From: Vibrio sp. D404a
GTDB lineage: Bacteria; Pseudomonadota; Gammaproteobacteria; Enterobacterales; Vibrionaceae
Assembly (NCBI RefSeq): GCF_030248535.1
Contig: NZ_JAHGAJ010000019.1
Span: forward strand, 62,001 to 126,000
Length of the DNA: 64,000 nt
Direction: 5' to 3'
Each line of letters begins with the position of its first letter. The first letter of the stretch is position 1. Under the pieces are notes generated by a model. It did no database searches and was not told where the DNA came from. It worked only from the letters and a program-made list of their open reading frames with translations. Below, piece by piece: positions 60,797 through 64,000 of this stretch. The position numbers and the translations under genes are program-made.

Positions 60797-61684
60797 GTGC
60801 AGAGCCCAATAACCTTAGAAGCTTTACACATTTTGGATGCTATCAGTCGCCGTGGTAGTTTTGCTGCTGCCGCTAATGAACTCGATAGAGCACCATCGTC
60901 TTTGAGTTATCAGATTCAAAAACTTGAGCAAGATCTAGACATTATGATCTTCGACCGCTCAGGGCACCGAGCTAACTTCACGGAGGCGGGGCAGTTAATA
61001 TTAGAACAAGGGCGCGTGATATTAGGTGCGACAGAAAGACTCGTGAACGAGGCGAGCATCTTGGCAAATGGCTGGGAACTCGACCTAACGATCGCCTTTG
61101 ACGGTATTCTGCCCGTGGCCAATTTCTTTCCGCTCGTGGATGAATTGGGGAAGATAAGTAAGACCCGAGTAAAGCTTCAAGAGGAAATTCTAGCTGGTTG
61201 CTGGGAGTCATTAATCGACGATCGAGCTGATCTGTTGGTCTGCCCAAAAATGGAAGCAATACCCAATGATATGAAAAGCGAGGTCATTGGTAAGCTTGAA
61301 ATGATGTGGGTGGCATCAAGTGACCATTATGTCCATAAACGTGTTGGTGAATTCGACCAAAAGGCACGTGAAAGTTACAGGGTAATTGCTATTGCGGATA
61401 CGGCTCGCGATAAACCTGCTATAAGTATCAATATCTTAGAGAAACAACCTCGTATGACGGTAACCAATTTTGCCGCTAAGGTAGAGGCTCTCACTTCAGG
61501 CTTAGGTATCGGTACCTTACCGACGGTTGTGGCACAGCCTTTGATTGAAAGTGGTGTGATTAAGCAGATTGAAGGTTCTGAAAAAGCGAGTATCGACATT
61601 GTCATCGCATGGCGACGCAATAAAATGGGAGATGCCAAGTCTTGGTGCATTCAACATTTGAAAAAGACTTGGCCCATTAAGTAA
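60797..61684 (+). CDS. LysR family regulator divergent from hutA
   Basis: 295 residues from GTG at 60797, which has AAGGAG six bases upstream. The helix-turn-helix is at about 12-50 (SRRGSFAAAANELDRAPSSLSYQI). The remaining ligand-binding domain is typical of the family. It faces hutA across about 240 bp and may regulate it in addition to Fur; a LysR gene is found at the same place in other vibrios. It converges on patZ with only 19 bases between them and no terminator visible in that gap. Confidence 0.9.
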   Translation: MQSPITLEALHILDAISRRGSFAAAANELDRAPSSLSYQIQKLEQDLDIMIFDRSGHRANFTEAGQLILEQGRVILGATERLVNEASILANGWELDLTIAFDGILPVANFFPLVDELGKISKTRVKLQEEILAGCWESLIDDRADLLVCPKMEAIPNDMKSEVIGKLEMMWVASSDHYVHKRVGEFDQKARESYRVIAIADTARDKPAISINILEKQPRMTVTNFAAKVEALTSGLGIGTLPTVVAQPLIESGVIKQIEGSEKASIDIVIAWRRNKMGDAKSWCIQHLKKTWPIK

Positions 61685-61703
61685 CAGACGGTAACGAAAA
61701 CAT

Positions 61704-64000
61704 TTACGGCTGTAGTGGCAACACCATATCAGCCGTCCCATCTTCAAAGCTTATATCTAGCTTGAAACCCATTTTTTGAGCAAGCATCAACATACCGCGG
61801 TTGGTCGGCATCGTCATACCCGACATTTGCTTAGTCTGTTTAGATTGACAGTACTCTATGATTTTTTTCATTAGTACCTTACCCAAACCAACACCTTTAA
61901 GATCAGAGCGTATCAGTATCGCGAACTCAGCATCTGTATTTTCAGGATTAATCAAAGCTCTTGATACACCGATGATCGATGGTAGGCCTTGCTCTTCCTT
62001 AATCACCACAAAAGCAATTTCTCGGTCGAAATCAATCTGTGTCAGATTCGCTAACGCTTCATGATTAAACTCGCCGACATCACTGAAAAATCGCTTGTAA
62101 AGGTCTTCTTTGGACACTCGGCTGATAAAATCAGCATGTATTGGCTCGTCCTCAGGAAGAATCGGTCGTAATAGGGCGGTCGACCCATCTTTTAAGGTAA
62201 TCGTTTCTTCTAACTCTACTGGATAAGGGCGGATCGCCAACCTTTCCTGTGCGTTACCTTGATAGCGTTCTAGGGTGATATCAGCATCAAGAATGGTAAA
62301 TTTGTCACCGTTAGCTAATACTGGATGAATATCCAGTTCTTTTATTTCTGGACAATCAACGACCATTTGAGAAATGCGAACCAAAAGCTCAGACAGACCT
62401 TCGATATCAATTGGGTTAGGTAACTTTTGCAAGCGTATCTTTTCACTCTTAATGGCGCGAATAATAAGATAACGAGCCAGAGTCATGTTCAAAGGAGGAA
62501 AAGCGGCTGCCGCATCTAACGATTCATCCCACTCAGAACCTCCTTGCCCTAATAAGATGATAGGACCAAATGTCTCGTCTGTAGTAACTTTGATACGAAG
62601 CTCTTGGCCACCTGCTAGTTTAGCCATCCCTTGAATTAACAAACCATGAATGTTCGCCGTTGGGTAGGAGAGTTGAGTCCGATCGAGAATGGCTTGAGCC
62701 GCATTGGCAACTTCGTTGCTGTTTCTGAGGTTAAGCATAACGCCTTGAACGTCGGACTTATGGGGGATGTCTGGCGAACGGAGTTTAACGGCAACGGGAT
62801 AACCAATAGTTTCGGCGATATGGACGGCTTCACTCGGGTCTGTGGCAATCCACGTAGGCAATACATCCAGATTAAAGTGCTTAAAATATTGGCTATTTTG
62901 ATGAGTATCTAGAACCACTGTGTTTTTATCCAGCAGCTGGGTGGTTATCCAATTTTTAGCATCTTCGAGGTCATCGATATGCACTTTTTCAGCCGTTGTA
63001 GGTGTTTCCATTAGCTGTCTTTGGTTACGTCGGTACTCGACCAAGTGCATGAATGCAACAATTGAACTCTCTGGCGTTCGATATGTCGGAATACCCGCAT
63101 CGGTAAAGAGCTTTCTGGCTGGTTTTGCGGTGAGTTCGCCCGACCAATTTGTAAGTATATTAAAGTGCTTATGACGAGGGTGCTTTTTGATGGCATCTAT
63201 GATTTTTTCAGCAGTTCGAGCTGAGTGCGCAATGGCAGAAGGGCTATGCATAATCAAAATAGCATCGGCTTCATCGCCATCTAAAAGTGTGTTTATGGTA
63301 TCGATATAACGTTGTTCACCGGCATCACCAACAATATCGATTGGGTTACTGTGAGACCAACTCTCTGGTAAACGCTGATTGAGTTTTTGATAGGTAGCCT
63401 CTGAAAGATCAGCGAGTTTACCACCTCGCTCAAATAAGGTATCAACGGCCATAATTGCTGGTCCACCACCGTTGGTGACAATCGCAAGCCTTTCACCTCT
63501 CAATGGGACTGAGTGTGTTAATGTTTCTACTGCCGCGAACAATTCATGCATGTTTTTTACGCGAAGCATGCCGCTACGTCGTATTGCTGAATCATAAATA
63601 ATATCGAGTGTATCTGTACCACCAGTGTGCGCCATCGCTGCCGCCCGTCCACGTTCGGTTCTTCCTCCTTTTAGAACCAATATTCGTCGGTTACGCGAGG
63701 CTGCCCGAGCAGCAGAAATAAAGCGACGAGCGTCTTTTATGGTATCAATATAAAGAAGGATAGCTTCTGTGTGCGTATCGGTACTGAGGTAATCTAGTAA
63801 CTCACAAAAATCGATATCACTACCGTTACCGATTGAAATAAAAGCGGAAAATCCGATTTCTTTGTCGTTCGCCCAATCTAAAATAGTGGTACACACGGCC
63901 GCAGATTGTGAAACAAAAGCGATTTTTCCAGGAAGCGCTGAAACAGGGGAAAACGACGCATTCAAGTTCAACCACGGCAATATGATCCCAAGGCTGTTTG
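61704..64000 (-). CDS. patZ: Protein lysine acetyltransferase PatZ (Pat/YfiQ), 5'-truncated
   Basis: The frame is open to the right edge, so the N-terminal CoA-binding domain is cut off. What is left starts in NSLGII and continues through the succinyl-CoA synthetase-like domain (FVSQSAAVCTTILDWA), the ATP-grasp-like region (GYPVAVKLRSPDIPHKSDVQ) and a C-terminal GNAT domain (VRSDLKGVG-like RSDLKGVGLGKVLM). It matches E. coli PatZ closely along its length. The enzyme acetylates lysines of acetyl-CoA synthetase and other proteins, linking metabolism and carbon state. Confidence 0.94.
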   Translation of the reverse strand, partial: NSLGIILPWLNLNASFSPVSALPGKIAFVSQSAAVCTTILDWANDKEIGFSAFISIGNGSDIDFCELLDYLSTDTHTEAILLYIDTIKDARRFISAARAASRNRRILVLKGGRTERGRAAAMAHTGGTDTLDIIYDSAIRRSGMLRVKNMHELFAAVETLTHSVPLRGERLAIVTNGGGPAIMAVDTLFERGGKLADLSEATYQKLNQRLPESWSHSNPIDIVGDAGEQRYIDTINTLLDGDEADAILIMHSPSAIAHSARTAEKIIDAIKKHPRHKHFNILTNWSGELTAKPARKLFTDAGIPTYRTPESSIVAFMHLVEYRRNQRQLMETPTTAEKVHIDDLEDAKNWITTQLLDKNTVVLDTHQNSQYFKHFNLDVLPTWIATDPSEAVHIAETIGYPVAVKLRSPDIPHKSDVQGVMLNLRNSNEVANAAQAILDRTQLSYPTANIHGLLIQGMAKLAGGQELRIKVTTDETFGPIILLGQGGSEWDESLDAAAAFPPLNMTLARYLIIRAIKSEKIRLQKLPNPIDIEGLSELLVRISQMVVDCPEIKELDIHPVLANGDKFTILDADITLERYQGNAQERLAIRPYPVELEETITLKDGSTALLRPILPEDEPIHADFISRVSKEDLYKRFFSDVGEFNHEALANLTQIDFDREIAFVVIKEEQGLPSIIGVSRALINPENTDAEFAILIRSDLKGVGLGKVLMKKIIEYCQSKQTKQMSGMTMPTNRGMLMLAQKMGFKLDISFEDGTADMVLPLQP

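Noticed and set aside
1..64000. CRISPR arrays, insertion sequences, prophage, tRNA or rRNA genes
   Set aside because: I saw no regular spaced repeats, transposase or integrase genes, or tRNA-like cloverleaf and rRNA sequence; a scan with tRNAscan and ISfinder could confirm.

Overview
The window looks like chromosomal DNA of a marine gammaproteobacterium of the genus Vibrio, most likely its second chromosome. This rests on gene content: a volA-fadL pair, a HutA-type heme receptor with a divergent LysR gene, the cytochrome b561-yceI pair beside a formate/nitrite channel, an orphan second PBP2 and a FabV-type enoyl reductase. These assignments come from recognising protein families, not from a database search. 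I saw no rRNA, tRNA, CRISPR array, insertion sequence, integrase or prophage. Most operons end in clear hairpin terminators and gene density is high, so this is ordinary stable chromosome with some accessory modules.

Layout. 1-3.8 kb: end of an RND efflux adaptor gene and its inner-membrane pump. 4-6.4 kb: an EAL phosphodiesterase, an AT-rich gap, an unknown 211-residue protein and a small DUF2164 protein. 6.5-11.3 kb: cytochrome b561 and YceI, a formate/nitrite channel fused to a CBS pair, a divergent LysR gene and a DUF1097 membrane protein. 11.4-17.9 kb: a YbjD-type OLD nuclease, a 5'-nucleotidase-type hydrolase without signal peptide, a 31-residue membrane peptide, a manganese (yybP-ykoY) riboswitch in front of an alx/terC exporter gene, a DUF1127-like mini protein and a secreted DUF1223 thioredoxin-like protein. 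18-23.7 kb: DEAD-box helicase, an AaeXAB-like efflux operon with a divergent LysR gene, and PhnA. 23.9-30 kb: volA-fadL, an M50 membrane protease and an M48 lipoprotein protease. 30-36.5 kb: MenI thioesterase, a small conserved protein, an sgrR-DMT transporter unit, a zinc-ribbon protein, a YjdF-like membrane protein, a 2OG-Fe(II) oxygenase and a DnaJ-related protein. 36.5-43.8 kb: orphan PBP2, an ABC_ATPase-family protein, a GAF-GGDEF-EAL protein and FabV. 43.9-49.7 kb: tesA divergent from ybbA-ybbP, a gap with a DnaA-box cluster, and an FAD oxidoreductase. 49.8-57 kb: pxpABC (5-oxoprolinase) divergent from a three-gene operon of TonB-type receptor, YfiR-like protein and CHASE8-HAMP-PAS-PAS-GGDEF diguanylate cyclase. 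57-64 kb: galE, a 24-residue membrane peptide, hutA, LysR and the end of patZ.

How the genes work together. Three proteins handle cyclic di-GMP (EAL at 4.1 kb, degenerate GGDEF plus EAL at 40.5 kb, diguanylate cyclase at 55 kb). The last sits in an operon that resembles the YfiBNR envelope sensor, but with a receptor-like beta barrel in place of YfiB; this is the best candidate in the window for an undescribed system. Lipid handling recurs (VolA releases fatty acids, FadL imports them, FabV, TesA, MenI). The clearest RNA-level regulation is the manganese riboswitch before alx, where the sequence suggests two mutually exclusive hairpins controlling the ribosome binding site.
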